Shown here: in pieces, positions 7,319 to 15,919 of the stretch
How the letters are laid out: each line of letters begins with the position of its first letter
Position numbering within the stretch: position 1 is the first letter of the stretch
Assembly (NCBI GenBank): GCA_016212665.1
Contig: JACREZ010000039.1
Coordinates: 27,852-91,851 of the forward strand
Direction: 5' to 3'
Origin: Ignavibacteriota bacterium
Lineage (GTDB): Bacteria; Bacteroidota; Ignavibacteria; UBA10030; SZUA-254
DNA: 64,000 nucleotides
Notes under the pieces: model-generated
Told to the model about the DNA's origin: nothing
Databases searched by the model: none
Seen by the model: the letters and a program-made list of their open reading frames with translations, nothing else
Translations under genes and position numbers: made by a program

Positions 7319-9742
7319 ATGTCCAAATTATCAAAAATATTATTCGGCGGCGCCGTTGCACTTCTTATTATCGGCATCGCGCTGTTTTTCTTTTTCTACT
7401 ATCTGGTTACCAAATCCTTCCCGCAAACAGGCGGAACCATTGAACTTCCATCTCTCCAAAAACCGGTGGAGATTGTTCATGACGAATGGGGAGTTCCGCA
7501 TATCTCTGCTCAAACCGAACATGATTTGATGGTTGCGGTCGGATTTGTACACGCACAAAACCGGCTTTGGCAAATGGAATTGGCGCGGCGTGCCGGTTCC
7601 GGCAGGCTTTCCGAGTTGCTTGATACAGCAACGGTGAAGTACGATAAACTTTTCCGCACACTCGGTTTTGCACGGCTTGCGGAAAAACTTGAACGGAATC
7701 TCCATCCCGACTCGCGACGATTGCTCGAAGATTACGCAGAAGGAATCAACGCGTACATTCAGGTGAACAAGGGAAAATATCCTGTCGAGTTTGATATGTT
7801 GAATTTCGAGCCCGAGCCATGGACTGTTCAACACAGTTTGCTGGTTGCCCGGTTAATGGCGTGGGAATTGAACTTCGCATGGTGGACAGATTTAACGTAC
7901 GCGGAAATTGCAAGCCGGGTTTCACCGGAAAAATTTCAGGACATCATACCGGGAACATCTGAATCGTTCCCAAGTACGGTCTCTTTTTCTATGCTTGATG
8001 AATCAGACGTGACGGATTTTCTCGATGTCAACCGTTCATACAGAAATTATTTCAATCTTGGAAATTTATCGGGAGCGAGCAATGCATGGGTTGTCGGCAG
8101 TGAAAAATCAATGAGCGGGAAACCGCTTCTCGCGAACGACCCGCACCTTCGTGTTACTGCGCCGAATTGGTGGTACGAAATTCATCTCACCGCTCCGGGA
8201 TGGAATGTGGCGGGTGTTTCAATTCCCGGCTCGCCGTTCGTTATCATCGGCCACAACGATTCGCTTGCATGGGGTTTTACGAATGCAATGCTCGATGATG
8301 CTGATTTTTACATCGAACGGGAAGATTCGTTGAAGCCGTATTTTTATCACTACAAAAACTCGTTGCTTCCGATGGAAGTGCGGGAGGAAATTATCAAAAC
8401 AAAATCGGGAGATAGTTTGACGCTGACCGTACGTTCGACTCATCACGGACCGATTATCAACGATGTTAATCTCCCGATTCAACATGGCGACTCCATAAAA
8501 AAGAATCCCGTCGCAATTCGCTGGACGGGCTACGAGATGAGCGATGAGTTCCACGGTTTTTATCTGATGAACCGCTCGACGAACATTACCGAGTTCGAAC
8601 ATGGATTGAAGGAACTTACTGTTCCCGGGCAAACAGCTGTCTATGCTGATGTAGAAGGGAACATTGCTTTCTGGACAGCCGCTGCAGTTCCTCTACGTAC
8701 GAAAGGAAACGCTATGCTTCCGTTTGAAGGCTGGACAGGAATAACAGAATGGGAAGGATTTCTGCCGTTTGAAAAGTTGCCGCATGAAATAAATCCGTCG
8801 TGCGGATACATTGTTTGTGCAAACCATAAACTCGGAGATGAAACCTATCCGTACTATCTCTCAACCCTCTGGGAACCGCCATCACGTTACCAACGCATTG
8901 AAGAGTTGTTGAGAGAGGCAGAAAAATCTTCGTCCGAAGATTTCAAGTTGATACAGCAAGATGTATTTTCATATTATCACCGCGAGATTTGCCAACACAT
9001 TCTTTCTGCATTTCCGGACGATTCGACGACAACGACACAAATACAAGCCGCCCTGGAGTATCTTCACAACTGGGATTACAGAAGTACGGCGAACGATATT
9101 GCAACGACTATCGTCAACGAATTTTTTGTGCAACTTCTTCACAACACGTTTGATGATGAACTTGGCAGTGATGTGTTCAGTGATTTCGTTTTCTTCTCGG
9201 CGATTCCTTATCGTGTCAGCAGTCAGTTATTAGCGGCTGATAGTTCGCGTTGGTTCGACAATATTTCAACAGAACAAATCGAAACAAAAAATGAAATACT
9301 CCGGCTCAGTTTCCAACAAGCGCTTGATACGTTGCAAGAACTTCTCGGCGCAGAGATGAAACACTGGCAATGGGGAAACATTCACCGGGTCGAGTTTGCT
9401 CATACATTTGGAGCGAGGAAGCCGCTCGATGTCATCTTCAATGTCGGACCGTTTCCTGTGGGTGGTTCGGCAACGACAATCAACAAGGGAGATTATAAAC
9501 TCACCCGGCAGTTCAATGTTTTTTCCGCTCCGTCAATGCGACAGATTGTTGACCTCGCACAACCGGCACGAGCGTTGATGGTCAATCAACTGGGGCAATC
9601 GGGCCAGCCGCTCCACGAGCACTACGACGACCAAACTCCGCTCTGGCTCAACGGTGGGTACCGAACGGTAACGCTCGATTGGAGCGTGATTCGCTCGGCG
9701 CAAATGAAACGGCTTGAGTTGGTTCCTAACATTCGTGAGTAG
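7319..9742 (+). CDS. penicillin acylase-family (Ntn-hydrolase) amidase
   Basis: An 807-residue protein of the penicillin/cephalosporin/acyl-homoserine-lactone acylase family. These are made as one chain and self-cleave in front of a Ser that becomes the nucleophile. The cleavage site is visible as GASNAWVVG with Ser254, followed by GKPLLANDPHL and, further on, HHGPIINDV. An N-terminal hydrophobic segment (about residues 8-30) indicates export or membrane anchoring. The early block VHDEWGVPHI and HAQNRLWQMELARR is typical of the alpha chain. Known members hydrolyse the amide bonds of beta-lactams, AHL signals or other acylated amines; the substrate here is unknown. ATG 7319 is chosen over an upstream TTG at 7301. 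Confidence 0.9.
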   Translation: MSKLSKILFGGAVALLIIGIALFFFFYYLVTKSFPQTGGTIELPSLQKPVEIVHDEWGVPHISAQTEHDLMVAVGFVHAQNRLWQMELARRAGSGRLSELLDTATVKYDKLFRTLGFARLAEKLERNLHPDSRRLLEDYAEGINAYIQVNKGKYPVEFDMLNFEPEPWTVQHSLLVARLMAWELNFAWWTDLTYAEIASRVSPEKFQDIIPGTSESFPSTVSFSMLDESDVTDFLDVNRSYRNYFNLGNLSGASNAWVVGSEKSMSGKPLLANDPHLRVTAPNWWYEIHLTAPGWNVAGVSIPGSPFVIIGHNDSLAWGFTNAMLDDADFYIEREDSLKPYFYHYKNSLLPMEVREEIIKTKSGDSLTLTVRSTHHGPIINDVNLPIQHGDSIKKNPVAIRWTGYEMSDEFHGFYLMNRSTNITEFEHGLKELTVPGQTAVYADVEGNIAFWTAAAVPLRTKGNAMLPFEGWTGITEWEGFLPFEKLPHEINPSCGYIVCANHKLGDETYPYYLSTLWEPPSRYQRIEELLREAEKSSSEDFKLIQQDVFSYYHREICQHILSAFPDDSTTTTQIQAALEYLHNWDYRSTANDIATTIVNEFFVQLLHNTFDDELGSDVFSDFVFFSAIPYRVSSQLLAADSSRWFDNISTEQIETKNEILRLSFQQALDTLQELLGAEMKHWQWGNIHRVEFAHTFGARKPLDVIFNVGPFPVGGSATTINKGDYKLTRQFNVFSAPSMRQIVDLAQPARALMVNQLGQSGQPLHEHYDDQTPLWLNGGYRTVTLDWSVIRSAQMKRLELVPNIRE

Positions 9743-9838
9743 TGAATGGTGAGTGGTGAGGAGATTTCTGAATGCTGATTGCTAATTAGATTTTTGCAGT
9801 TAAATAAAGTACGAATGACAAATGACTATTGACCAATG
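9741..9838 (+). repeat. heptanucleotide tandem repeat tract filling an intergenic region
   Basis: The whole gap between the acylase and sirtuin genes reads as fourteen consecutive 7-mers in one phase: AGTGAAT, GGTGAGT, GGTGAGG, AGATTTC, TGAATGC, TGATTGC, TAATTAG and so on to ACGAATG, ACAAATG, ACTATTG, ACCAATG. The last heptamer contains the sirtuin start codon, and no ribosome-binding site is left. Neighbouring units share 4-6 of 7 bases. Confidence 0.75.
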
Positions 9839-10588
9839 ACAATCTCACCAAAACTTGAAAACAAATTGCAATTCGCTGAGAGCGTTGTCGTATTCACCGG
9901 CGCGGGTATTTCGGCAGAAAGTGGAGTGCCGACATTTCGCGGCGAAGATGGCATCTGGAAAAAGATGAAGCCGGAGGAACTTGCAAACTTCGATGCGTTC
10001 ATGCGCAACACGGAACTTGTATGGGATTGGTACAAACACCGCAAACGCATCATGCAAAACATTCTGCCGAATGCGGGACATTATGCAATTGTGGAGATGG
10101 AACAGTTGTTCAAGAGCGTTGAAGTCATCACACAGAATATTGATAATCTTCATCGCCGCGCGGGAAGTACGATTGTGCATGAACTTCATGGAAATATCGA
10201 ACGGAACTATTGTATCGGTTGCGGGAGAAACTACTCCAACGAAGAAATATTTTTGCATGAACCTACGCCTCGTTGTACAACATGCAATGGTTTGATTCGT
10301 CCCGACGTAGTGTGGTTTGGTGAGAACCTTCCGGCGGATGCGTGGAACGCAAGCGTCAATGCCGCAGAGTTTGCCGATGTCTTCTTCGTCGTGGGGACAT
10401 CAGCAGTTGTTTACCCCGCCGCCTCGCTCCCGACTCTTGCCCGTCGCTCAGGCGCATTCGTTGTTGAAATCAATATCGAACCGACGGAGTTAAGCAATTT
10501 CGCTCATGAAGTGTTACTTGGAAAATCCGGGGAAATTCTTCCGGCAATTGTTGAACTCCTCAGGAAGTTGCAGTTCCCTTCAGCATAA
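9836..10588 (+). CDS. cobB: NAD-dependent protein deacylase, sirtuin (CobB-like)
   Basis: A 250-residue Sir2 enzyme that removes acyl groups from lysine with NAD+ as co-substrate, giving nicotinamide and O-acyl-ADP-ribose. Visible motifs: GAGISAESGVPTFRG (NAD binding, about residues 22-36), TQNIDNLHRRAG, the catalytic His in ELHGN, and a four-Cys zinc site (CIGCG and CTTCN). The Y-K-H-R stretch near residue 65 matches the Y-x-x-R pair that in class III sirtuins such as E. coli CobB and human SIRT5 binds succinyl/malonyl groups, so desuccinylase activity is plausible (inference). The start codon sits inside a heptamer repeat tract with no Shine-Dalgarno sequence. Confidence 0.93.
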   Translation: MTISPKLENKLQFAESVVVFTGAGISAESGVPTFRGEDGIWKKMKPEELANFDAFMRNTELVWDWYKHRKRIMQNILPNAGHYAIVEMEQLFKSVEVITQNIDNLHRRAGSTIVHELHGNIERNYCIGCGRNYSNEEIFLHEPTPRCTTCNGLIRPDVVWFGENLPADAWNASVNAAEFADVFFVVGTSAVVYPAASLPTLARRSGAFVVEINIEPTELSNFAHEVLLGKSGEILPAIVELLRKLQFPSA

Positions 10589-10638
10589 ACGGGTTGAAAG
10601 CATTATTGAACCGGGGCAGTCTCAAAAGTTAGATTTCA

Positions 10639-10703
10639 CCGTAGGCGCAACCTTAATGGTTGCGTTTCCACATCAAAAACGCAGACGTATAGTCTGCGGC
10701 TAC
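10639..10703. repeat. paired-hairpin intergenic element bounded by GTAG/CTAC
   Basis: Two short perfect hairpins with 5-base loops, CGCAACC-TTAAT-GGTTGCG (10646-10664) and GCAGAC-GTATA-GTCTGC (10681-10697), are enclosed by GTAG (10641) and CTAC (10700). The design looks like a small palindromic mobile or RNA element. It begins about 50 bases after the sirtuin stop. There is no T-run, so it is not a simple terminator. Confidence 0.55.
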
Positions 10704-10760
10704 ACGCCAATCGGTCTTTTTGGATAGCCCCTACATTTTGTCGTTTTTGAGCCATTTTAC

Positions 10761-10982
10761 TGAATCAGTTCACAAATTTTGTGAACCGGTTCAGTAATTT
10801 GATGAACCGGTTCATCAGTTTTGTGAATTAATTCAGTAGTTTTGTGAATTAGTTCACCGGATTAGTGAACTGGTTCAGTGATTTGATGATTTAGTTCACC
10901 TGTTTTATGAACTATTTCAGCACACTAATGAACTGATTCACAAGCGGAGTGAAGTAGTTCACAAGATTAGTGAATCAATAAA
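10761..10982. repeat. array of eleven 12-bp palindromes at exact 21-bp spacing
   Basis: Ten near-palindromes of the form TGAAYYRRTTCA start at 10761, 10782, 10803, 10824, 10845, 10866, 10887, 10908, 10929 and 10950. An eleventh at 10971 keeps only its left half. Spacers are always 9 bases, often ending in TTTTG or ATTAG, and are less conserved. Perfect copies are TGAACCGGTTCA (twice) and TGAATTAATTCA. The period is 21 bp, two helical turns, so all sites face the same side of the DNA. The same sequence can be read as 7-mers, three per unit. No frame stays open. The array ends about 150 bases before a -24/-12 promoter. Confidence 0.9.
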
Positions 10983-11133
10983 ATAGAGGATGTGATGTTT
11001 TCAAACAAACATGACCGAAGTTCTCGAAATTGAGAAGAAATCATCCTGAATATTCAAACATGATAGGGAGAGGATGTTGGGAGTACGGGTTTACTCTTTT
11101 CTGATAATATCACGGTCTATTCCGGTTTTCTTA

Positions 11134-11148
11134 TGGCATAGCCTTTGC
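11134..11148 (+). promoter_or_regulatory. sigma-54 (-24/-12) promoter upstream of hemN
   Basis: TGGCATAGCCTTTGC matches the consensus TGGCACG-N4-TTGC at the invariant GG and GC with correct 12-base spacing. Transcription would start near 11160, about 210 bases before hemN. The 21-bp palindrome array lies 150-370 bases upstream, the usual distance for enhancer sites of sigma-54 activators, and an NtrC-like activator is encoded two genes downstream. Confidence 0.5.
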
Positions 11149-11160
11149 CCTTCGATGGAG

Positions 11161-11188
11161 AGCAATTTCATCCATAGATGAGATTGCT
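11161..11188 (+). other. hairpin at the predicted 5' end of the hemN transcript
   Basis: AGCAAT (11161) pairs with ATTGCT (11183) and TCATC (11168) with GATGA (11177) around a 4-base loop, with one T/G mismatch. It would lie at the very start of an RNA made from the promoter at 11134. No T-run follows. Confidence 0.45.
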
Positions 11189-11210
11189 TCGAGGTTGTCC
11201 GAATAGTCCT

Positions 11211-11294
11211 TCATCATTCGACATTCATTGTTCGACATTTGATATTTGAGTAAATAACGAATATCGAATGACGAATTCTGAACTCCGAAGTTGC
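11211..11294 (+). repeat. heptanucleotide repeat tract with inverted halves in the hemN leader
   Basis: Twelve in-phase 7-mers: TCATCAT, TCGACAT, TCATTGT, TCGACAT, TTGATAT, TTGAGTA, then AATAACG, AATATCG, AATGACG, AATTCTG, AACTCCG, AAGTTGC. The right half is roughly the reverse complement of the left half, so the tract can fold on itself. I see nothing else between 10983 and 11130 or between 11295 and the hemN start. Confidence 0.75.
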
Positions 11295-11372
11295 TTTTTT
11301 GGGACAGCCTCTCGCAATGAAGAAAAATCACCTAATCAGAAAAAACCCGTTCTACTGAAAGTATCTATTGAT

Positions 11373-12752
11373 ATGGATAGTCATTTAATCACATTGATTA
11401 AGAAATACGAGACCAGCGGTCCTCGCTACACAAGTTACCCCCCCGCGCCGGTGTTCAAACCGGAGTTCTCCGCCGCACAATACCAATCCGAAATATTTCA
11501 GGTAGAAAAGCAACCCGACGGGACAGGCGTTTCTCTCTATTTCCATATTCCGTTTTGTGATACGCTCTGCTATTTCTGCGGTTGTACGACGATGATTACG
11601 CGTAACCGCGAACATCTCGACGAGTATCTTGTTCATCTGAAACAAGAAATAAACCTCCTTGCTCCGTTGCTCAATGATGAACGAAAGGTTGTACAACTCC
11701 ACTGGGGCGGAGGAACACCGACGTATCTGGCGCCGATGCAAATTCAGGAGTTGGGAAATCATATCATGAAGTCGTTTCACTATGATGTGGATGCGGAAAT
11801 CAGCGTCGAGGTTGACCCGCGTGAACTGACATTCAATCATCTTCAGGCGTTGCGTAATGTCGGTTTCAATCGCATCAGTCTGGGTGTGCAGGATTTCAAT
11901 CCGAAGGTGCAGAGAGCAGTGAACAGAAATCAGAGCGAGTTTATTACGCGGCAAGCAATTGCATGGAGCCGTGAGTTGGGATTCTCCAGTTTAAATGTTG
12001 ATTTGATATACGGACTTCCGTTGCAAACGGTCGAATCATTTTCCGAGACGCTCGACAAGTTGATTGAAATTTCTCCCGAACGGGTTGCCGTTTATAATTT
12101 TGCCTATGTTCCCTGGCTGAAGAAACAACAGAAACTTATTCACACCGAAGATTTGCCTTCGCCCGAAACGAAGTTGGGAATTCTCGCATTAACAATTGAT
12201 AAACTGAGCGATGCAGGGTACGTGTATATCGGGATGGATCACTTTGCAAAACCGGATGATGAATTGACGCTCGCTCAGAAATCGAAAACGCTCCGGAGAA
12301 ATTTTCAGGGATACTCGACTCGTGCCGGTTCGGCTCTGTACGGACTCGGAATGTCCTCTATCAGTCACTTCGGAACGTGCTACGCGCAAAATGCAAAAAC
12401 GCTCGACGAGTATTATCAGGCAATCGGCAACGGAGAATTTGCAACGCATGTCGGTTACAAGATGACAACGGATGATGTGATTCGAAAACATGTCATTATG
12501 AAACTCATGTGTGATTTATCGCTACAGAAAGCGGAAGTGGAATCGCAGTTCGGAATTTTGTTCGATTCGTATTTTGCTTCTTCGTTGCTCAAGTTGGATC
12601 CATTGATAGAAGATGGTTTGCTCATTGCCACACCGGATGCGCTCATCATTACGAATGACGGGCGATTGTTCCTGAGAAACATCGCCATGTGTTTTGATGC
12701 GTATCTTTCGGAGAAGCCGAAATCGCAACCGCTTTATTCGAAAACTGTTTGA
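11373..12752 (+). CDS. hemN: oxygen-independent coproporphyrinogen III oxidase HemN
   Basis: Radical SAM enzyme of anaerobic haem synthesis: it decarboxylates two propionate side chains of coproporphyrinogen III to give protoporphyrinogen IX. With the ATG at 11373 the protein has 459 residues, almost the length of E. coli HemN (457). The cluster cysteines fall at 62, 66, 69 and 71 (FCDTLCYFCGC), the same numbering as in E. coli, which confirms this start. GGGTPTYL follows, as in the SAM site, and the C-terminal HemN domain is present (MKLMCDLSL). This is true HemN rather than the shorter HemW type. It is preceded by a -24/-12 promoter and followed by an NtrB/NtrC pair, which suggests control by low oxygen. 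Confidence 0.94.
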   Translation: MDSHLITLIKKYETSGPRYTSYPPAPVFKPEFSAAQYQSEIFQVEKQPDGTGVSLYFHIPFCDTLCYFCGCTTMITRNREHLDEYLVHLKQEINLLAPLLNDERKVVQLHWGGGTPTYLAPMQIQELGNHIMKSFHYDVDAEISVEVDPRELTFNHLQALRNVGFNRISLGVQDFNPKVQRAVNRNQSEFITRQAIAWSRELGFSSLNVDLIYGLPLQTVESFSETLDKLIEISPERVAVYNFAYVPWLKKQQKLIHTEDLPSPETKLGILALTIDKLSDAGYVYIGMDHFAKPDDELTLAQKSKTLRRNFQGYSTRAGSALYGLGMSSISHFGTCYAQNAKTLDEYYQAIGNGEFATHVGYKMTTDDVIRKHVIMKLMCDLSLQKAEVESQFGILFDSYFASSLLKLDPLIEDGLLIATPDALIITNDGRLFLRNIAMCFDAYLSEKPKSQPLYSKTV

Positions 12753-12850
12753 TAAGTTTACGCGGATTGTGTAGATTAACAACGCAAATCAATAGTATAG
12801 GTCGGATTTGAGCAAATCAAGCCGAAACGATACAAGAAACGATAATCTAC

Positions 12851-14368
12851 ATGACTGAATCAAAGACACAAGGTTCTTCTCTCCATCAGCGAACGAAAGC
12901 CCGGCGCGTGACCATGCGGGAAATAATTCCGCGCGAACTGCTTGACTTAACTCCGAATATTATTCTTATCGTCTCTTCAGATGGAACAGTATGCGAGGCA
13001 AATCTTCACGCCTGTTCAACATTCAAAAAAGAAGAAAAGCAATTGCTTGATTTTTCTTTTTATGAATTGTGTTGCTCTGATGAGCAGACAAAATTGCGCG
13101 GTCTCGTAGAGGAATGTTTCGCTACGGGAAAGACAATTAAAACGCAAACGCAGTTGATTTCCTGCGACGGAGTGACCATTGATGTTGACATGACATTGCG
13201 CCGTTACCCGACGAACAGGCGTTCGAGAAAATATTATTGTGTGTTGATTGCCCGGGATATTTCCGAAGAGAAACGCCGGGAACTCGACCTCTTGCGGTTC
13301 TCCAATATTGCACACTACACGGTAAATCCAGTCGAAATTACAGACCAGGATGGGAAGATGATTTATGTCAACCCGGCGTTTGAAAAAGCGTCGGGTTATT
13401 CGAAAGAAGAATTACTCGGACGGAACCCGAAAATTTTCGGAAGCGGAAAACACCCGAAGGCTTTCTGGGATAAAATGTGGAAGACTATCAGGTCGGGAAA
13501 AGTCTGGGTAGGGGAAATTGAAAACCGGAGACGAAACGGCGACTCGATGTTTACGCAATTGTTGATTTCTCCCATCATTGACAATGATGGAAAGATTGTC
13601 GGGTACTTCGGTGTTCACCGAGACATAACAGAGCAGAAACAATTGGAGCAACAACTCATTCATGCACAGAAGATGGAAAGTATCGGGTTGCTTGCGGCAG
13701 GAATTGCGCACGAAGTCGGAAATCCTCTGACTTCGATTTCTTCTCTTGTGCAGGTGATTCAACGGACGACGCAGGATGAGTTCACGCAGGAAAAGTTGGA
13801 ACTGATTAAGAGCCAAATTACGCGCATCTCCCGCATCATCCGCGATTTGGTTGATTTCTCGCGCCGTTCATCCTACGAAGTGCAGATGACGGACATTAAC
13901 AAAGGTTTGCACGAAGCGGTCGAGATTGTGCGCGTTGGGAGAAAAGCGAAAGAAGTTTCGTTCAAGGTTTCGCTCGATACAAATCTTCCGCAATTACCGC
14001 TCGTCCCCGACCAGATTGAGCAGGTGTTCATCAATATCATCATCAATGCGGTTGATGCAATTAACTCGGAAGCGCCGGAGCGATTCGGGAAAATCAAACA
14101 AAAAGAAATTGTCGTCGCCTCATTTGTCCGTAACGAACATGTCGTGGTGACAATCAAAGATACAGGAAAAGGAATTTCGGAAGATTTACTTCCGAAAATA
14201 TTCGAGCCGTTTTTCACAACAAAAAAAGTGGGCGAAGGAACAGGGCTCGGTTTGTGGGTCAGTTACGGAATTATTAAAAGTTTTCAGGGAAATATCAGCG
14301 TGGAAAGCACTGCGGGCGAAGGGACAACTTTCACTATAGCGCTTCCGCTTCATTCAGATTTAGGTTAA
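12851..14368 (+). CDS. NtrB-like PAS sensor histidine kinase
   Basis: A 505-residue soluble kinase with no membrane segment. Order of parts: PAS domain about residues 28-140, second PAS about 155-265 ending in the usual DITEQKQLE, HisKA dimerisation domain with phospho-acceptor His287 (AAGIAHEVGNPLTSI), and an HATPase domain with NIIINAVDAI (N box), DTGKGISED (G1) and GEGTGLGLWVS (G2). It is most like kinases that pair with NtrC-type regulators, and the gene for one starts 12 bases downstream. Neither PAS domain shows a clear cofactor motif. Given the hemN and hemerythrin neighbours, redox, oxygen or iron is a reasonable guess for the signal (inference). Confidence 0.9.
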   Translation: MTESKTQGSSLHQRTKARRVTMREIIPRELLDLTPNIILIVSSDGTVCEANLHACSTFKKEEKQLLDFSFYELCCSDEQTKLRGLVEECFATGKTIKTQTQLISCDGVTIDVDMTLRRYPTNRRSRKYYCVLIARDISEEKRRELDLLRFSNIAHYTVNPVEITDQDGKMIYVNPAFEKASGYSKEELLGRNPKIFGSGKHPKAFWDKMWKTIRSGKVWVGEIENRRRNGDSMFTQLLISPIIDNDGKIVGYFGVHRDITEQKQLEQQLIHAQKMESIGLLAAGIAHEVGNPLTSISSLVQVIQRTTQDEFTQEKLELIKSQITRISRIIRDLVDFSRRSSYEVQMTDINKGLHEAVEIVRVGRKAKEVSFKVSLDTNLPQLPLVPDQIEQVFINIIINAVDAINSEAPERFGKIKQKEIVVASFVRNEHVVVTIKDTGKGISEDLLPKIFEPFFTTKKVGEGTGLGLWVSYGIIKSFQGNISVESTAGEGTTFTIALPLHSDLG

Positions 14369-14380
14369 ACAGGAAAAACA

Positions 14381-15739
14381 ATGGCAGACAAAATTTTAGT
14401 TGTTGACGATGAAAAAATCATACGCGAATCCATCTCATTTATTTTGAAGAAGGAAGGATTTACTGTCACCGAAGCGGCGAACGGAAAAGAAGCATACAAC
14501 AAGTTGCTTTCCGAGTCGTACGATTTGGTTATTACCGATTTGGAAATGCCGGAGATGAAAGGAATCGAATTGCTCGACCATGTTCTGCACATCAATCCGC
14601 AGGCATTGGTTGTTATTATCACTGCGTACGGTTCGCTCGAAACAGCAATTGCCGCGCTGAGAAAAGGAGCAAGCGATTACATTCTGAAGCCCATTGAGTT
14701 TGATGAGTTGTTGGTGAAAATTCATCGCCTGTTAGAACACAAAAAACTCGCGCAGGAAAATCAATATCTGAGAAAAGAACTGAACAGGGACTATGATTTT
14801 TCGAAGATTGTAGGTAAAAGCCCGGAGATGACGAAAGTGTTCGATATTATTCAGAAAGTTTCTCAGACGGATAGCACGGTATTAATTTCCGGGAAAAGCG
14901 GAACGGGAAAGGAACTTGTTGCGCGGGCAATTCATTATACAAGCAGGAGAAATGAAAAGCCCTTTATTGCTGTCAATGCCGGGGCGATTCCGGAAACGTT
15001 GATTGAAAGCGAGTTATTCGGACATAAAAAAGGTTCGTTTACCGGCGCGGTGGCTGATAAAATCGGATATTTCAAAGCGGCGGATGGAGGAACATTGTTG
15101 CTGGATGAAATCAGCGAGATGCCATTTATTCTTCAGGTAAAATTACTTCGTGCAATTGAACAGAGGGAGATAACTCCCGTTGGAACGTCAACCCCGGTTT
15201 CGATAGATGTCCGGATCATCGCATCAACAAATCGCGAACTTCATAAAGAAGTGGAAGCGGGAAGATTCAGACAAGACCTGTATTACCGGTTGAATGTAGT
15301 TGAAATTCACCTTCCCTCTCTTTCCGAACGTCGTGCTGATGTGCCACTTCTCGTCGAGCATTTTGTGGATAAATACAAAAAGGAAATGAGGAAAAATATC
15401 AAAGGAGTTAACAATGAAGTGATGCGTTTGTTGATGCAACACGATTGGAAAGGGGAAATCCGAGAACTTGAAAACATCATCGAGCGCGCCGTTATTTTCT
15501 GTTCCGGTGATTTCATCACCATGAACGACTTGCCGGAGTTTTTACACGTGGAGACTGAGGTCACGGCTCATGGAGAAAAAGCTTCCTTGCAAGCTGCGCT
15601 TAGTGATTTTGAACGGCAATACATTCTTACTGTTTTGCGGAAGTATCGTTTCGATAAAGACCAAACTGCGATGGAACTGAAAATCAGTTTACCGACGTTG
15701 TATCGGCGTATTAAGGACTTGAATATCAGTCAGACTTAA
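14381..15739 (+). CDS. NtrC-family sigma-54-dependent response regulator
   Basis: A 452-residue bacterial enhancer-binding protein. The receiver domain (about 1-120) has acidic residues at 9-10, phospho-acceptor Asp53 (ITDLEMPEMKG) and Lys in LKPIEF. The AAA+ sigma-54 interaction domain (about 140-375) has Walker A GKSGTGKE at 171 and the sigma-54 contact loop as GSFTGA (a Ser variant of GAFTGA), then LLDEISEM (Walker B) and the R-finger region. The Fis-type HTH is at the C-terminus (MELKISLPTLYRRIKDL). It should act with the kinase encoded just upstream. Likely targets in the window are the -24/-12 promoters at 11134 and 16001. AGGAAAAACA precedes the ATG. Confidence 0.94.
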   Translation: MADKILVVDDEKIIRESISFILKKEGFTVTEAANGKEAYNKLLSESYDLVITDLEMPEMKGIELLDHVLHINPQALVVIITAYGSLETAIAALRKGASDYILKPIEFDELLVKIHRLLEHKKLAQENQYLRKELNRDYDFSKIVGKSPEMTKVFDIIQKVSQTDSTVLISGKSGTGKELVARAIHYTSRRNEKPFIAVNAGAIPETLIESELFGHKKGSFTGAVADKIGYFKAADGGTLLLDEISEMPFILQVKLLRAIEQREITPVGTSTPVSIDVRIIASTNRELHKEVEAGRFRQDLYYRLNVVEIHLPSLSERRADVPLLVEHFVDKYKKEMRKNIKGVNNEVMRLLMQHDWKGEIRELENIIERAVIFCSGDFITMNDLPEFLHVETEVTAHGEKASLQAALSDFERQYILTVLRKYRFDKDQTAMELKISLPTLYRRIKDLNISQT

Positions 15740-15919
15740 CTGTTATCTGATACTGTTTTACTTGGGAGGCGTTCGAAGATTCATTCGTATGGAGATAGGA
15801 AAAGGATTTCTATCCTACCAAATGTTGTACAGAGCGCATTCAACTACATTCATTTCTCAAAAGTGAAGCCCTCTAAACCTCTCCCTTTCATAACTGATAA
15901 GTAATAATCTCATAGTAGT

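Noticed and set aside
10761..10982. CRISPR array
   Set aside because: Units are 12-bp palindromes with 9-bp spacers; no repeats of 25-40 bp, no unique 30-bp spacers and no cas genes in the window.
10761..10982. Coding tandem repeat (21 bp equals seven codons)
   Set aside because: TGA begins every unit in one frame, and the other frames on the plus strand meet TAA within a few units; no start with a ribosome-binding site.
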